A stretch of 64,000 nt of DNA from Streptomyces yatensis (GTDB taxonomy: Bacteria; Actinomycetota; Actinomycetes; Streptomycetales; Streptomycetaceae), in assembly GCF_018069625.1 (NCBI RefSeq), contig NZ_CP072941.1, positions 2,852,001 through 2,916,000 on the forward strand, in the 5' to 3' direction. The notes beneath the pieces were generated by a model, which was not told the DNA's origin, made no database searches, and saw nothing but the letters and a program-made list of their open reading frames with translations. Of the stretch, positions 25,728 to 34,178 are shown piece after piece. Every line of letters begins with the position of its first letter. Position 1 is the stretch's first letter. Both the position numbers and the translations under genes were made by a program.

Positions 25728-25760
25728 GCGGCCGCTGCCCTGATGAGGGGCAGCGGCCGC
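25728..25760 (-). terminator. Strong hairpin downstream of the RNase gene
   Basis: GCGGCCGCTGCCC and GGGCAGCGGCCGC form a perfect 13-bp stem with a 7-nt loop (TGATGAG), about 35 bases past the RNase Sa-type stop codon. There is no U-run, as is common for streptomycete terminators. Confidence 0.7.
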
Positions 25761-25795
25761 GCCGCGGGGGGTGGCGGTTCTTCGGTGGGACCGCG

Positions 25796-26230
25796 TCAGC
25801 AGCCGCGGTCGACCAGGTCGAACGAGGCGTAGTGGTCCGAGGTGTAGTAGTCCTCGTCCGTCTGCTTACCGGTGACGATGCGCCGGGCGCCACGGTCGTC
25901 GGAGCCCGGGGTGATCACGGTGTACTCGTGGTAGTAGCCGGAGGACTGGGACGGAAGGACGCCTTCACGGTTCTGGAAGACGGTGCCGTCCTGCGGGAAC
26001 GGGTAGGGGCCGCCCTGCTCGATCAGGTCCAGGGTGTCATGGGCCTGGGACGGCAGATCCGAGTAGCAGATGTCGCCGACGGCCGCGATGACCTGGGACG
26101 ACACAACGGTCTGCGATGCCGCCGGGGCGACAGCGGTAGCGGCGGTGGCCGTACCGCCGATGATCAGCGTCGAAACGAGGGCGCCGAGGGCACCGATGCG
26201 AGCGATCCGTGGGGGGATTGTCATAGACAT
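25796..26230 (-). CDS. Secreted guanyl-specific ribonuclease, RNase Sa type
   Basis: This is an exported RNase that cleaves single-stranded RNA after guanosine. The 144-residue precursor has a signal peptide (LGALVSTLIIGGTATAATA). The mature region aligns without gaps to my memory of RNase Sa: disulfide Cys55/Cys144 (Sa Cys7/Cys96), catalytic Glu102 (E54), Arg113 (R65), Arg117 (R69) and His133 (H85), with the guanine-binding FQNRE block at 86-90. All key residues are intact, so it should be active. A second ATG two codons downstream could be the real start. Streptomycetes usually encode a barstar-like inhibitor; none is seen nearby. A strong terminator follows. Confidence 0.95.
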   Translation of the reverse strand: MSMTIPPRIARIGALGALVSTLIIGGTATAATAVAPAASQTVVSSQVIAAVGDICYSDLPSQAHDTLDLIEQGGPYPFPQDGTVFQNREGVLPSQSSGYYHEYTVITPGSDDRGARRIVTGKQTDEDYYTSDHYASFDLVDRGC

Positions 26231-26360
26231 AGCATGACGCGCGTAGACGCTGTCGTGTCAATGCCAAGTGACCGCCGTTCGCCGGGAGTTCACAAGAACT
26301 GCGCGAAGCGCCAGAGGAGGTAACGGAAGCGTAACCTCGCACCCGCCTCGCCCGCGCTTC

Positions 26361-26412
26361 TTGCCTCTCAGGCAAATCTTTTGCCTCAGAGGTCAGGCCT
26401 GGCTATACCGGA
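26361..26412 (+). promoter_or_regulatory. Promoter and operator of the XRE-cupin regulator
   Basis: TTGCCTCTCAGGCAA (26361-26375) is a perfect 6-3-6 inverted repeat. A related half-site, TTGCCTCAGAGG, follows at 26381. TATACC at 26404-26409 is a plausible -10 just before the ATG with GGAG between. The paired TTGCCT sites fit autoregulation by the downstream XRE protein. Confidence 0.5.
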
Positions 26413-26415
26413 GAC

Positions 26416-27093
26416 ATGCACCCGCTCCCCCACGGGCCCGACGAGGGGCCCACGGACGGACCGGCCGACGGCCACCCCGGCGGACCGGCGACCGAGCTGC
26501 CCACCGTCGCTCCCCGCCTGCGTGACCTGCGGCGACGCAGCGGTCTGACGCTGGAGGCCGCCGCGCATCGCGTCGGGCTCTCACCCGCGCATCTGTCGCG
26601 GCTCGAGACGGGCCGCCGCCAGCCCTCGCTCCCGATGCTGCTGACCCTGGCCCGTACCTACGGAACCACGGTATCCGACCTCTTGGGCGAGGAGACCGCG
26701 GAACGGGACCCGGTCGTGCGGGCCGACCGCATGGAGGCGCAGGAGGCGGGCGGCTGGACCTACTGGCAGGCCGGCGGCTCCGGCCGGGCCATGCAGGCGC
26801 TCCGGCTGCACGTGCCGGAGCGCTCCGGCGCCCAGGAGGGCCTGGTGCGGGTCCACCCCGGCGAGGAATGGCTCTACGTCCTGCAGGGCCGGCTGCGGCT
26901 GACCCTCGGCGAGACCGTGCACGCCCTCTCCCCGGGCGACGCGGCCCATTTCGATTCGCTCACCCCGCACCGCATCGCCGCCGCCTCGCCCGGCGGCGTG
27001 GATCTGCTCTTCGTCCACACGCTGCTGCAGAGCGGCGCGGCCGAGCTGTGCCTCGGCGACGCCGCTCGCCGAGGAAGGCCCGGAATGCCATGA
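26416..27093 (+). CDS. XRE-family regulator with C-terminal cupin domain
   Basis: This is a transcription factor of 225 residues. After a Gly/Pro/Asp-rich N-terminal tail (1-25), an XRE helix-turn-helix spans about 30-92 (LRDLRRRSGLTLEAAAHRVG, LSPAHLSRLETGRRQPSLPM). A cupin domain follows at about 125-215 (VHPGEEWLYVLQGRLRLTLG, LSPGDAAHFDSLTPHRI), likely sensing a small ligand. The His/Glu pattern is close to a metal-binding cupin but not complete. The last codons abut a small membrane-protein gene, a pairing I know from other streptomycetes. TTGCCT inverted repeats upstream are probable binding sites. Confidence 0.9.
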   Translation: MHPLPHGPDEGPTDGPADGHPGGPATELPTVAPRLRDLRRRSGLTLEAAAHRVGLSPAHLSRLETGRRQPSLPMLLTLARTYGTTVSDLLGEETAERDPVVRADRMEAQEAGGWTYWQAGGSGRAMQALRLHVPERSGAQEGLVRVHPGEEWLYVLQGRLRLTLGETVHALSPGDAAHFDSLTPHRIAAASPGGVDLLFVHTLLQSGAAELCLGDAARRGRPGMP

Positions 27094-27110
27094 AGGAGGA
27101 CGGGAACGAC

Positions 27111-27293
27111 ATGACCGCGCACCAGATGAGCCCGAGCGACACCCGGACGGACCCGACGCCGCGCGCCCGGACCGGCCCGAACGAGGAGGACCGGGCGCCG
27201 ATGAGCCTCACGGTCCGGGTCTTCATCTACCTCGTGGGCGTCCACTTCATCGCCGCTTTCCTCTTCTTCCTCTTCTACGTCGCGGGCGGGTGA
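27111..27293 (+). CDS. Small single-pass membrane protein (DUF6126-like) paired with the XRE-cupin regulator
   Basis: This 60-residue protein has a hydrophilic N-terminal half rich in Thr/Pro/Arg and one C-terminal transmembrane helix (VFIYLVGVHFIAAFLFFLFY). I chose the ATG preceded at about 10 bases by GAAGGAGGA. An earlier ATG at 27090 overlaps the regulator stop (ATGA) and would add seven residues. The pattern fits the DUF6126 family, which I recall next to XRE regulators. Its function is unknown; membrane sensing or control of the regulator is a guess. Confidence 0.75.
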   Translation: MTAHQMSPSDTRTDPTPRARTGPNEEDRAPMSLTVRVFIYLVGVHFIAAFLFFLFYVAGG

Positions 27294-27335
27294 GCGGTCG
27301 CGGGCGGTGAGCGGGGGCCAGGGCCGAGGGGCTCG

Positions 27336-28166
27336 TCACCCCGCGTGGGTGGAGAACATCCCGCCCGTCGGCCCCTGCTTGTCGCCGCCCTGCGCCTTCT
27401 TCAGGGCGTTCGCCAGGCCCTCGATGGTGAGCGACTGGAGGATCACCCGCCCATTGCCCTCCAGCGTGGCCAGCGACAGGCCCTCACCGCCGAAGACCGC
27501 GTTCATCAGGCCCTGGCGGTTGAGCCCGCCGATGCGCTCCACGCCGTACCGGATGCCTTCCTCGAAGGCCACGATGCAGCCCGTGTCGACCTCGATCCGG
27601 CCGCCGAAATCGGCCGGATTCAGGTCGATGAAGTTGCCCGCACCGCAGATGATCACGGTGCCGCGCCCGGTGAACTTCTCCAGGATGAATCCCTCGCCGC
27701 CGCTGCGCCCGGTCTTCCCGCCCTGGAAGGCGATGCCGAACTCCACGGTGGACTCGGCGGCCACGAAGGCGTCCTTCTCCGCGAACCACGCCCGCGCCCC
27801 GTCCAGCTCCAGCGCCCGCATCTCACCGGGCAGCACCCCGGCGAAGCCGACGGTGCCCTCGCCGCCGGTGGCGGTGAAGTACTGGAACGCCAGCGACTCC
27901 CCGGCCAGCGCCCGCTGCCCCACCTGCATGGCGGTGCCCATGGCCTGGCGCAGCATCCCGCCCATCCCGCCGCCCCCGCCGCCCCCGCCATTGCTCCCGG
28001 CGGCCTGACCGCCGCCTCCGCCGGGCCCGGACAGCCGGGTCTCCATCGTCACGTTCGCCGTCTTGAACAGGAACTTCCCGGCCTCGCAGTAGACGGTCTG
28101 CCCCGGCTGCAGGGTGCAGACCGCCATCTGCATGGCGTTGCCGACGATCTCTTGCCGCAGGGTCAC
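27336..28166 (-). CDS. AIM24 / TIGR00266-family protein
   Basis: This 276-residue protein belongs to the AIM24 family, a beta-rich trimer-like fold named for a yeast mitochondrial protein, whose bacterial role is unclear. Family blocks include MQMAVCTLQPGQTVYCEAGKF at the start, the central SGGEGFILEKFTGRGTVII and FIDLNPADFGGRIEVDTGCIVAFEEG. A Gly-rich insertion (about residues 45-75, GGGGGQAAGSNGGGGGGGGM) precedes an MGGMLRQAMGTAM helix. The GTG start follows GAGGAG at good spacing. The promoter region is shared with the divergent SCO6745-type gene. Confidence 0.9.
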   Translation of the reverse strand: MTLRQEIVGNAMQMAVCTLQPGQTVYCEAGKFLFKTANVTMETRLSGPGGGGGQAAGSNGGGGGGGGMGGMLRQAMGTAMQVGQRALAGESLAFQYFTATGGEGTVGFAGVLPGEMRALELDGARAWFAEKDAFVAAESTVEFGIAFQGGKTGRSGGEGFILEKFTGRGTVIICGAGNFIDLNPADFGGRIEVDTGCIVAFEEGIRYGVERIGGLNRQGLMNAVFGGEGLSLATLEGNGRVILQSLTIEGLANALKKAQGGDKQGPTGGMFSTHAG

Positions 28167-28300
28167 AGCCGATCTCCTCGAAGGTCGTATGCAGGCGCGT
28201 CGGTCGTGTCGGTGGTCTCGGTCGCGTCGCTCGCGGCCGTCCCGTCCGTCCCGTCCCGCCGGGCCCGGTGATGCCAGATGGTGTCAGGTGATGCCGTAAT

Positions 28301-28335
28301 CGGACATCCGGGTCAACGTCCGACCCGGATGTCCG
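28301..28335. promoter_or_regulatory. 14-bp perfect inverted repeat in a divergent promoter region
   Basis: CGGACATCCGGGTC and GACCCGGATGTCCG form perfect 14-bp arms with a 7-nt loop (AACGTCC). It lies about 70 bp upstream of the SCO6745-type start and about 135 bp upstream of the AIM24 start. Since no transcript should end here, it is more likely an operator, or a structured 5' leader element, than a terminator. Confidence 0.65.
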
Positions 28336-28405
28336 GGTTCCGGGAGCTTGGCACAATGCCGGTCGTGGTCCGGCCCCCGGGGGCGATGTTGAAGGGAGCA
28401 TGGCA

Positions 28406-29263
28406 ATGAACACCAGCGCTGCGACGACGGCCCGCACGATGTGGGCCCTCTTCGAGCCGATCCACGCGGTGGCGTACTTCGCTCCGGAGGCCGAGGCGGC
28501 GTACGAGGAGGTGGGGCTGCGCGGCTTCTGGCGGGGCTACTTCGCGGGACGCGCGGCGCCCCTCGGACCGGTCGGGCCGGAGCCCGTCGTGGCGGCCTTC
28601 TTCACCTTCGCGCCCGCCATGGTCGCCCGCGCCCTGCCCGACGTCTGGTCCCTGACCACGCCCGGGCGGGCCCTGGAGCTCCGCCGTACGGGCGCCGCGG
28701 CCGCCCTCACCCGGCTGCTCGCCGGGCGCGAGCGCGAGGTGGAGCGCGCCGCCGAGGCCCTGGTCCCCCGCGCGGCGGGCCTGGAGGGGTCCGGCCGGGT
28801 GCTGGCCGCCGCGAACGGCGCGCTGGACTTCCCCGACAAGCCCATCGAGCGGCTGTGGCATGCGACGACCCTGCTGCGCGAGCACCGCGGCGACGGCCAT
28901 GTCGCGGCCCTGGTCGCCGCCGGTATCGACGGCTGCGAGGCCCTCGTCCTCCGTTCCGCCGTCGACGTCCCCCGCGCCGAACTCCAGCCCCACCGCGGCT
29001 GGACCGACCAGGAGTGGGAGGCCGCCGCCCAGCGCCTGACCGACCGCGGCCTGCTCGCCCCGGACGGCACCGCGACGCAGGACGGACGCGAGCTGCTCCG
29101 GACGGCCGAGACGGCGACGGACCGGGCGGCGGAGCGCCCGTGGCGGCCGCTGGGCCCCGACGAGGTGGCGACCCTGGTACGGCTGCTCACCCCCCTGGCC
29201 ACCGCCTGCGCCACCGCCCTCCGCTTCCCCAACCCGATCGGGGTCCCGAAGCCGACAGGGTGA
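28406..29263 (+). CDS. SCO6745-family protein (helical, HTH-like)
   Basis: This 285-residue cytoplasmic protein belongs to a streptomycete family known as SCO6745 family. It starts TARTMWALFEPIHAVAYFAP, followed by GFWRGYFAGRAAPLG, typical of the family. A C-terminal winged-helix-like stretch (WTDQEWEAAAQRLTDRGLL, APDGTATQDGRELL) suggests regulator ancestry. I used the second ATG (MNTSAATT), 7 bases after AGGGAG; an ATG two codons earlier abuts the ribosome site. Function is unknown. A perfect 14-bp inverted repeat lies upstream. Confidence 0.85.
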   Translation: MNTSAATTARTMWALFEPIHAVAYFAPEAEAAYEEVGLRGFWRGYFAGRAAPLGPVGPEPVVAAFFTFAPAMVARALPDVWSLTTPGRALELRRTGAAAALTRLLAGREREVERAAEALVPRAAGLEGSGRVLAAANGALDFPDKPIERLWHATTLLREHRGDGHVAALVAAGIDGCEALVLRSAVDVPRAELQPHRGWTDQEWEAAAQRLTDRGLLAPDGTATQDGRELLRTAETATDRAAERPWRPLGPDEVATLVRLLTPLATACATALRFPNPIGVPKPTG

Positions 29264-29393
29264 GCGGTCATGCCAGGGGCGGCACCCCGCGCGCCCCGGG
29301 CGAGAATGCCGCCGGGTGCCGGCCGCTCCCTGGATCTCCGAGAGCCACGGACGGGCCACGGCGGGGGCGTCCGGGTGGCCGGAACGCCCGTGG

Positions 29394-29618
29394 TCAGTCC
29401 GCGACGCCCTGCATCGGGGCCCAGAACTCCTCGAACGACATCGTGCCGTCGCCGTCCATGTCGAGTACGTCGATGAATCGTTGCGCCTGCTCGTCGGTGA
29501 GGTGCTCACCGCGCAGCTCGGCGACGACCTGCTGGTATTCCTTGGCGGTTATCTGCCCGTCGGCATCGAGGTCGTATGCGTCGAAGACCTTGCGCGCGGC
29601 CGCCTTCATGTCCACCAC
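29394..29618 (-). CDS. Two-EF-hand calcium-binding protein
   Basis: This 74-residue protein has two canonical EF-hand loops: Asp16-Glu27 (DLDADGQITAKE) and Asp53-Glu64 (DMDGDGTMSFEE). Each has Asp at positions 1, 3 and 5, Gly at 6 and Glu at 12, so both should bind calcium. It resembles the small calmodulin-like proteins of streptomycetes (CabC/CabB type) linked to aerial growth and spore germination. An ATG three codons after the chosen GTG (MKAAARKVF) is an alternative start. It is monocistronic and convergent with the SCO6745-type gene. Confidence 0.9.
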   Translation of the reverse strand: MVDMKAAARKVFDAYDLDADGQITAKEYQQVVAELRGEHLTDEQAQRFIDVLDMDGDGTMSFEEFWAPMQGVAD

Positions 29619-29724
29619 GTGAGTTCGCCCTTCCTCGCTGGATGTCGTGCGATGTTACTTCGCATTGATCGCCCGCAGCCCGCCGAGGCGACGGCGGCTA
29701 CCTGGAGGCGGCGAGGCCGAGGGC

Positions 29725-29755
29725 TTGAACCTCTCGTTACGGCCGGTTCTAGCGT
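29725..29755 (+). promoter_or_regulatory. MerR-type promoter with 19-bp spacer
   Basis: TTGAAC (29725-29730) and TAGCGT (29750-29755) are separated by 19 bp, the elongated spacing typical of MerR-activated promoters. GAACC and GGTTC arms (29727-29731 and 29745-29749) form an inverted repeat inside it. The -10 ends 7 bases before the GTG of the MerR gene, so the message is probably leaderless and autoregulated. Confidence 0.7.
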
Positions 29756-29762
29756 GGGCGGC

Positions 29763-30551
29763 GTGATCGGAAAGGACGCCACCGGAGATCGGTGGAGCAT
29801 CGGTGAGCTGGCGCGGGCGAGTGGAGTGACCGTGCGGACGCTGCGGCACTACGACGAGGTGGGGCTGGTGCGGGCCGGCGGGCGGACCGGGGCCGGGCAC
29901 CGTCGGTATACGGCGGAGGACCTGCGGCGGCTGTACCGGGTGCGGGCGTTGCGCGGGCTGGGGCTGTCCCTCCAGGAGATCGGCGACGCGCTCGCGGCCT
30001 CCGCGGACGGTCCTGAGGCACTGCGTGCGTCGCTCGCCGGGCAGTTGGACCGGCTCATCGCACAGGCCGAGCGGATCCAGCAGCTCAGCGAGCGGATCCG
30101 CGGGATGCTGCGGCAGCTCGACGGGGCGTCGATGCCCGATCCGGACCAGTTCATGACGGCCTTGGAGATGATGTCGATGCTGGACGGCTATTTCACCCGG
30201 GGACAACGCGATGGGCTCGCCCGGCGCAGGAGCACGCTTGGGCCCGAGGCGGTCGAGGCGGCCAAGAGCGAGTGGGCCGGGCTCGTGGAGGCGTTGCTGG
30301 GGCATATGGAGGCCGGGACTCCGGTGGATGACGCGGATGTACGGGAGCTTGTGCGGCGCTGGGACGCGGTGGGCGAGTCCTTCCACGGCGGCGGTGAGCG
30401 GGCCCGGGCGGAGACCAGGGCGGCGGCCCGGCGCATGTGGCAGGACCATCGCGAAGAGCTCAGCGCCCGGCTGCCCTGGCCCGGCGAGCGGATGGCCGAG
30501 TTGGTCGGTTATGTGGAGCAGGTGCGGAAGGCCCGTCGGGGAGGGAGCTAG
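29763..30551 (+). CDS. MerR-family regulator with TipAS-like effector domain
   Basis: This regulator has 262 residues. The MerR winged helix is at about 10-75 (WSIGELARASGVTVRTLRHY, RRYTAEDLRRLYRVRALRGL). A coiled-coil dimerisation helix follows (about 85-125). The C-terminal domain (about 140-250) resembles TipAS: MLDGYFTRGQRDGLARRR, LGPEAVEAAKSEWAGLVEAL and RMWQDHREELSA. TipA-type regulators bind bulky drugs and activate their own promoters by untwisting a 19-bp spacer, which is present here. Its TAG overlaps the convergent allantoicase TAG within the shared CTAG. Confidence 0.92.
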   Translation: MIGKDATGDRWSIGELARASGVTVRTLRHYDEVGLVRAGGRTGAGHRRYTAEDLRRLYRVRALRGLGLSLQEIGDALAASADGPEALRASLAGQLDRLIAQAERIQQLSERIRGMLRQLDGASMPDPDQFMTALEMMSMLDGYFTRGQRDGLARRRSTLGPEAVEAAKSEWAGLVEALLGHMEAGTPVDDADVRELVRRWDAVGESFHGGGERARAETRAAARRMWQDHREELSARLPWPGERMAELVGYVEQVRKARRGGS

Positions 30552-31690
30552 CTCAGCTCCGCATGGCGGGCCGCGAGGCGCCGCGCGCCGTGCTCGGTCA
30601 GGGTCCCGTGCAGCCGCAGCCGGGCGACGCCGCCGTCCGGGTAGATGTCGATCCGGACGTGGGTCACCGGCGGGGCGGCGTCGAGGACGAAGCGGTGGAC
30701 CGTATCGGGCTGGAGGCGGGTGCGGGGCAGGAGTTCGGTCCAGGCCGGGGAGGTGTGGTCGGCCGGGTCCGCGCCGGAGGTGGCGTCGAGGCCGTACAGC
30801 GCCGCCCAGCCCGGTGCGTTGCCCTTGTAGCAGCCGGTGTCGATCTCCACGGCGTGCGGCGACGCCTGGGCGGTGAGGCGGTAGCGGACCCAGTCGTGGC
30901 CCGTGTCGCGGCGGCGGCGGGTCTCCCAGCCCTCGTCCATCTTGTGGGAGCGGCCGGGCTGGATGGAGTTGGCGGGCGGGGAGTAGAAGCGGTCGGAGGC
31001 GTCCTCGGCCGCGCCGCCGTGCTCCAGCGCCACCACGTCGAAGGTGCCGAGGACGGTGAGCCACGCCGGGTCGGGGGCGACCTCGCCGTGGACGCGGAGG
31101 CGGGCGATGCCGCCGTCGGGGTGCTGCTTGAGGCGGAGGTGGGTGAAGCGGCGGCCCGGGGAGACGGGGAAGCCGTTGGCCGCGTGGCCGCCGATCCGCG
31201 TACGGGGGACGAGTTCGGTCCACACGACGTCGTCGGCGAGGAGTTCCTCGGGGGACGGGGTGCCGTCCACCGCCGTCGCCTCGATGCTCACCGCCCGCGG
31301 GTAGTTGCCGCGGAAGTGGGCGGTGTCGACGACGATGCCGTGGACGACCCCGGGGGCGCCGAGGCGGATCAGGGCCCAGTCGTGGTCGTCCTCGGCCGGA
31401 TGCGGGGTGTCGGCGCGGGCCCCGCGCCGCCGCCGGGTCTCCCACCCGTCCATGACCTTGCCCTTGTGGCCGAAGGCCGCGGGGTCGAAGTGCGGCGCCT
31501 CGGGCCTCAGCAGATTCTCGCGCTCGGCGAAGAACTCGTCGTTGGCCGCGACCACGCTTCCGCCGAGCCGCCGGTCGGCCAGGTCCACGAGATGGGTGAA
31601 GGGGAGGTCGGCGGTCCGGTAGTCGGCGTACGGATCGCCCCCGCCGTACGGGGCGGCGTCACCGGTGAAGCGGGGGATCGGCGCGGTCAT
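30548..31690 (-). CDS. alc: Allantoicase
   Basis: This hydrolyses allantoate to ureidoglycolate and urea, the step after allantoinase. The 380-residue protein has the duplicated beta-jelly-roll architecture of the family. Two similar halves each contain a [16 protein letters not shown] motif ([12 protein letters not shown] near residue 80 and [18 protein letters not shown] near 245) and an [16 protein letters not shown] motif. [23 protein letters not shown] near residue 40 is the N-terminal signature. Its ATG overlaps the allantoinase TGA by four bases, so the two are coupled and controlled from the allantoinase promoter. Confidence 0.96.
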   Translation of the reverse strand: MTAPIPRFTGDAAPYGGGDPYADYRTADLPFTHLVDLADRRLGGSVVAANDEFFAERENLLRPEAPHFDPAAFGHKGKVMDGWETRRRRGARADTPHPAEDDHDWALIRLGAPGVVHGIVVDTAHFRGNYPRAVSIEATAVDGTPSPEELLADDVVWTELVPRTRIGGHAANGFPVSPGRRFTHLRLKQHPDGGIARLRVHGEVAPDPAWLTVLGTFDVVALEHGGAAEDASDRFYSPPANSIQPGRSHKMDEGWETRRRRDTGHDWVRYRLTAQASPHAVEIDTGCYKGNAPGWAALYGLDATSGADPADHTSPAWTELLPRTRLQPDTVHRFVLDAAPPVTHVRIDIYPDGGVARLRLHGTLTEHGARRLAARHAELS

Positions 31691-33048
31691 CTGCGGGGCT
31701 GCCTTTCCAGGAGTCGGCCGGTGGGTTCGCCCGCCGCGCCGCGGTCGGCGATCGCGCCATGGTCGGCGATCTTCCGGCCGCGCAGCCAGGTGGACCGCAC
31801 GACGCCGTACAGCGTCCTGCCCGCGTAGGCGGTGACCTGGTTGCGGTGGTGGAGGGCGGCGGGGTCGACGGTGAAGGTCTCGTCGGGGGCGAGGACCGCG
31901 AAGTCGGCGTCGCGGCCGGCCTCGATGGCGCCCTTACGGTCGAGACCGACGAGCGCGGCGGGGCCGGTGGACATCCAGCGGGCCACGTCGTGGAGGGTGT
32001 GGCCGCGCCGGCGGGCCGCCGTCCAGACGGCGGGGAGGCCGAGCTGGAGCGAGGAGATGCCGCCCCAGGCCCGCCCGAAGTCGTCCACCTTGAGGTCGGC
32101 GGTACAGGGCGAGTGGTCGGAGACGACGCAGTCGATCTGTCCGGCCGCCAGGCCCGCCCACAGCGCGTCCTGGTTGGCGGCCTCCCTTATGGGCGGACAG
32201 CATTTGAACTCCGTGGCGCCGTCGGGGACTTCCTCGGCGGTGAGGGTCAGGAAGTGCGGGCAGGTCTCCACGGTGATCCGCACGCCCTCGCGCCGTGCGT
32301 CCGCGATCAGCGGCAGCGCGTCGGCGGACGACAGATGCAGGACGTGGACGCGGGCGTCGAGTGCGCGGGCGAGGGTGATGAGGCCCGCGATGGCCTCGTT
32401 CTCGGCGGCGCGGGGGCGTGAGGCCAGGAAGTCTGCGTAGCGGGGGCCGGTCGGCGGCGGAGCGCCGTCGATGAGGTGGGGGTCCTCGGCGTGGACGATG
32501 AGCAGTCCGCCGAAGCCCGCGATCTTCCGGAGGGCGGTTTCGAGCTGGTCGGGGGCGAGCTGGGGGAACTCGTCCACGCCGGAGGGGAGCAGGAACGCCT
32601 TGAAGCCGAGGACGCCCGCGTGGTGCAGCGGCTCCAGGTCCGGGGCGTTCCCGGGCACGGCGCCGCCCCAGAACCCGACGTCGACATGGGCCGACCGCCG
32701 GGCGACGGCCCGTTTGACCTCCAGGGCCTGGACGGTGGTGGTCGGCGGGATGCTGTTGAGCGGCATGTCGATGAGGGTGGTGACGCCGCCGGCCGCGGCG
32801 GCGCGGGTGGCGGAGCCGAACCCCTCCCAGGCGGTGCGGCCGGGGTCGTTGACATGGACGTGGGTATCGACGAGGCCGGGAAGCAGGACGTCGTCGCCGA
32901 GGTCCTCGACCCGCGCGCCGTCCGGGTCCGGGGCGTCGTACGGCCCGACGGCCACGATGCGGCCGTCGGCGACGGATACGGCGGCCGCGCGCAGGCCGTC
33001 CGGCGTGACCACCCTGGCCGAGCGCAGCACCAGCTCCACGTCGGGCAC
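31687..33048 (-). CDS. allB: Allantoinase
   Basis: This cyclic amidohydrolase opens allantoin to allantoate. Metal-centre residues are visible: [10 protein letters not shown] (two His), [10 protein letters not shown] (carboxylated Lys), [16 protein letters not shown] and VVSDHSPC (metal Asp). I chose the GTG six bases after GAGGAGG ([10 protein letters not shown]), giving 453 residues. An earlier GTG two codons upstream and one at 33075 are possible. It is the first gene of the allB-alc pair and divergent from an IclR regulator. The promoter region has two adjacent palindromes, including the 19-bp motif shared with the malate synthase and uricase operons. Confidence 0.96.
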   Translation of the reverse strand: MPDVELVLRSARVVTPDGLRAAAVSVADGRIVAVGPYDAPDPDGARVEDLGDDVLLPGLVDTHVHVNDPGRTAWEGFGSATRAAAAGGVTTLIDMPLNSIPPTTTVQALEVKRAVARRSAHVDVGFWGGAVPGNAPDLEPLHHAGVLGFKAFLLPSGVDEFPQLAPDQLETALRKIAGFGGLLIVHAEDPHLIDGAPPPTGPRYADFLASRPRAAENEAIAGLITLARALDARVHVLHLSSADALPLIADARREGVRITVETCPHFLTLTAEEVPDGATEFKCCPPIREAANQDALWAGLAAGQIDCVVSDHSPCTADLKVDDFGRAWGGISSLQLGLPAVWTAARRRGHTLHDVARWMSTGPAALVGLDRKGAIEAGRDADFAVLAPDETFTVDPAALHHRNQVTAYAGRTLYGVVRSTWLRGRKIADHGAIADRGAAGEPTGRLLERQPRR

Positions 33049-33076
33049 CGACACCCTCCTCGCTTCCGCCCTCACC

Positions 33077-33110
33077 GATTCCGCGACACGGAATCAACTT
33101 TTTGTTGAAT
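33077..33110 (-). promoter_or_regulatory. Two palindromic operators upstream of allB
   Basis: Site 1 (33077-33095), GATTCCGCGACACGGAATC, has 7-bp perfect arms and the look of an IclR-family operator. Site 2 (33092-33110) reads ATTCAACAAAAAGTTGATT on the minus strand. It matches sites upstream of aceB (35406) and the uraD operon (42427) as TTCAACA-N5-TTGA. The two sites overlap by four bases. A clear -10 for allB was not identified. Confidence 0.7.
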
Positions 33111-33342
33111 GATTGCCCCGGTGGACGGCCGGGTCAAGACCTCCCGGCCGGTGCTCCACACCCACCTCGCCCATGCTCCAACCCCGCCCGGCCGGTCCCG
33201 CACACCCGCTGTGACCGGCGCGGACGGTAGGCGCAAGCCCGCTGTGGGCGTCGCCGGGGACCGGTAGGCTTCCCGTGGCCGGTCGGCAGCGGATGGTCAC
33301 CGTGTGCGGGCCGGTGCCGACCGCTGTGAAAGGAACACCGAC

Positions 33343-34134
33343 GTGCCGTCCGCCGAGTCCAAGACCGCCGCCACCACCGCCGGATCCGGTGGCGTCCAGT
33401 CCCTGGAGCGCGCCTTCGATCTGCTGGAGCGGATGGCCGACGCCGGGGGCGAGGTCGGGCTGAGCGAGCTCTCCACCAGCAGCGGGCTGCCGCTGCCCAC
33501 CATTCACCGGCTGATGCGCACGCTGGTGGCCTGCGGCTATGTCCGTCAGCAGCCCAACCGCCGCTATGCCCTCGGGCCGCGGCTGATCCGGCTCGGCGAG
33601 AGCTCGGCCCGGCTGCTGGGCACCTGGGCGCGGCCGTATCTGGCGCGGCTGGTGGAGGAGACCGGCGAGACCGCGAACATGGCGCTGCTGGACGGCGATG
33701 AGGTGGTGTACGTGGCGCAGGTGCCCTCGCGCCACTCGATGCGGATGTTCACCGAGGTCGGGCGGCGGGTGCTGCCCCACACCACGGGCGTCGGCAAGGC
33801 ACTGCTGGCGAGCACGCCCCCCGAGGAGGTGCGCGCCCTGCTGGCCCGTACCGGCATGCCCGCGGTGACCGAGAAGACGATCACCTCGCCGGACGCGTTC
33901 CTCGACGCGCTGCGGCAGGTCCACGAGCAGGGCTATGCGGTGGACGACAACGAGCAGGAGATGGGCGTGCGCTGCCTCGCGGTCCCGGTGCCCGACTCCC
34001 CCGCACCGGCGGCCATCTCCATCTCGGGCCCGGCGGGCCGGGTGACGGACGAGGCCACGGAGCGGATGGTGCCGATCCTCAAGGAGGTCGCGGCCGAGCT
34101 GTCGGGGGCACTGGACAGCACGGGTTCCGCCTGA
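33343..34134 (+). CDS. allR: IclR-family regulator of allantoin catabolism (AllR-like)
   Basis: This is probably a repressor of the ureide and glyoxylate genes. It starts at a GTG 8 bases after GAAAGGA and has 263 residues. The winged HTH spans about 17-80 (SLERAFDLLERMADAGGEVG, LPLPTIHRLMRTLVACGYV). The IclR effector domain follows (about 95-260), with NMALLDGDEVVYVAQVPSRH, VLPHTTGVGKALLAS and AISISGPAGRVTDE. In S. coelicolor an IclR protein in the same position relative to allB (AllR) represses allantoin genes, with allantoate or glyoxylate-related effectors. The orthology call here rests on position and family. Confidence 0.9.
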   Translation: MPSAESKTAATTAGSGGVQSLERAFDLLERMADAGGEVGLSELSTSSGLPLPTIHRLMRTLVACGYVRQQPNRRYALGPRLIRLGESSARLLGTWARPYLARLVEETGETANMALLDGDEVVYVAQVPSRHSMRMFTEVGRRVLPHTTGVGKALLASTPPEEVRALLARTGMPAVTEKTITSPDAFLDALRQVHEQGYAVDDNEQEMGVRCLAVPVPDSPAPAAISISGPAGRVTDEATERMVPILKEVAAELSGALDSTGSA

Positions 34135-34178
34135 CGGCGGGCGACACCGGCGGCGGGCGCGGCACGGCGCCGCCCGGC

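Noticed and set aside
28301..28335. Reading the 14-bp inverted repeat as a terminator
   Set aside because: Both neighbouring genes are transcribed away from it and no T-run follows.
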